NCBI GenBank assembly: GCA_024743115.1
Contig: JANSXC010000024.1
Span: 1 to 64,000, forward strand
Direction: 5' to 3'
Length of the DNA: 64,000 nt
DNA from: a bacterium
GTDB taxonomy: Bacteria; Planctomycetota; UBA1135; UBA2386
Notes under the pieces: generated by a model
Told to the model about the DNA's origin: nothing
Databases searched by the model: none
What the model saw: only the letters and a program-made list of their open reading frames with translations
Made by a program: the position numbers and the translations under genes
Shown: piece after piece, positions 63,964-64,000 of the stretch
How positions within the stretch are numbered: the stretch's first letter is position 1
Layout of the letters: every line of letters begins with the position of its first letter

Positions 63964-64000
63964 AGTTGCGGCGCAGACGCAGCAGGCCGACGGGGGCGCC
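63964..64000 (-). CDS. C-terminal end of an unidentified gene (partial)
   Basis: On the minus strand an open frame enters from the right edge and stops at 63964, reading GAPVGLLRLRRN. A short hydrophobic stretch followed by Arg-rich residues resembles the closing residues of sorting-tail proteins, but only 12 codons are visible. Confidence 0.25.

Noticed and set aside
1..64000. tRNA, rRNA or riboswitch genes
   Set aside because: I looked for cloverleaf-like blocks, conserved rRNA segments and known riboswitch cores and saw none I could support; a covariance search would be decisive.

Overview
The window is GC-rich bacterial chromosome with the habits of a planctomycete or close relative. It is crowded with secreted and lipoprotein genes of unknown function. 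It has extracytoplasmic-function (ECF) sigma factors paired with membrane proteins, an ECF sigma factor coupled to a Ser/Thr kinase with TPR-like repeats, DUF1080 and VCBS-type proteins, and many ATGA-style gene overlaps. I recognise no rRNA, tRNA, CRISPR array, insertion sequence or prophage. The lineage call is inference from gene content, not phylogeny.

Layout. 1-142 is a perfect palindrome that runs into the 3' end of a dinB gene. 402-5165 holds a small metal-binding-type lipoprotein and a leftward ctp-tsaD-larB-carA operon. 5190-17458 holds a sigma-54 response regulator and several secreted proteins, including a penicillin-binding protein 4 homologue. 17514-22928 holds four tightly coupled leftward genes of unknown function facing a parvulin-type chaperone. 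23072-31817 holds an MsbA-like exporter, an S9 peptidase, a secreted repeat protein and a DUF1080 protein. 31885-47916 is an accessory-looking stretch: many orphan small membrane proteins, acetyltransferases (one of AAC(6') type), MarR, a HipBA toxin-antitoxin module, two ECF sigma/membrane-regulator pairs and a beta-lactamase-fold protein. 47942-58952 is denser in core metabolism: ispF/ispD, ruvC, a MinD-like ATPase, nadC, an RsbW-like kinase, VanZ and purB. 58993-63720 holds an ECF sigma factor, a Ser/Thr kinase and a secreted protein.

Main discoveries. (1) 55252-56592 is best read as one selenoprotein gene. An in-frame TGA at 55477 sits in a deiodinase-like redox motif (C-L-T-U), homology continues straight through it, and a hairpin with a GGTCT apical loop lies 24 nt downstream, as in bacterial SECIS elements. 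The protein adds a DsbD-alpha-like domain and two EF-hands. (2) Many genes have a TANNNT hexamer 6-9 nt (sometimes 10-11) upstream of the start codon, which points to widespread leaderless transcription. At two divergent gene pairs (5172-5181 and 49610-49619) the two hexamers share a central TA, giving the symmetric motif ANNNTANNNT that appears to fire both ways. (3) The 142-bp perfect palindrome at the left edge is either a fold-back assembly artefact or a real DNA structure.
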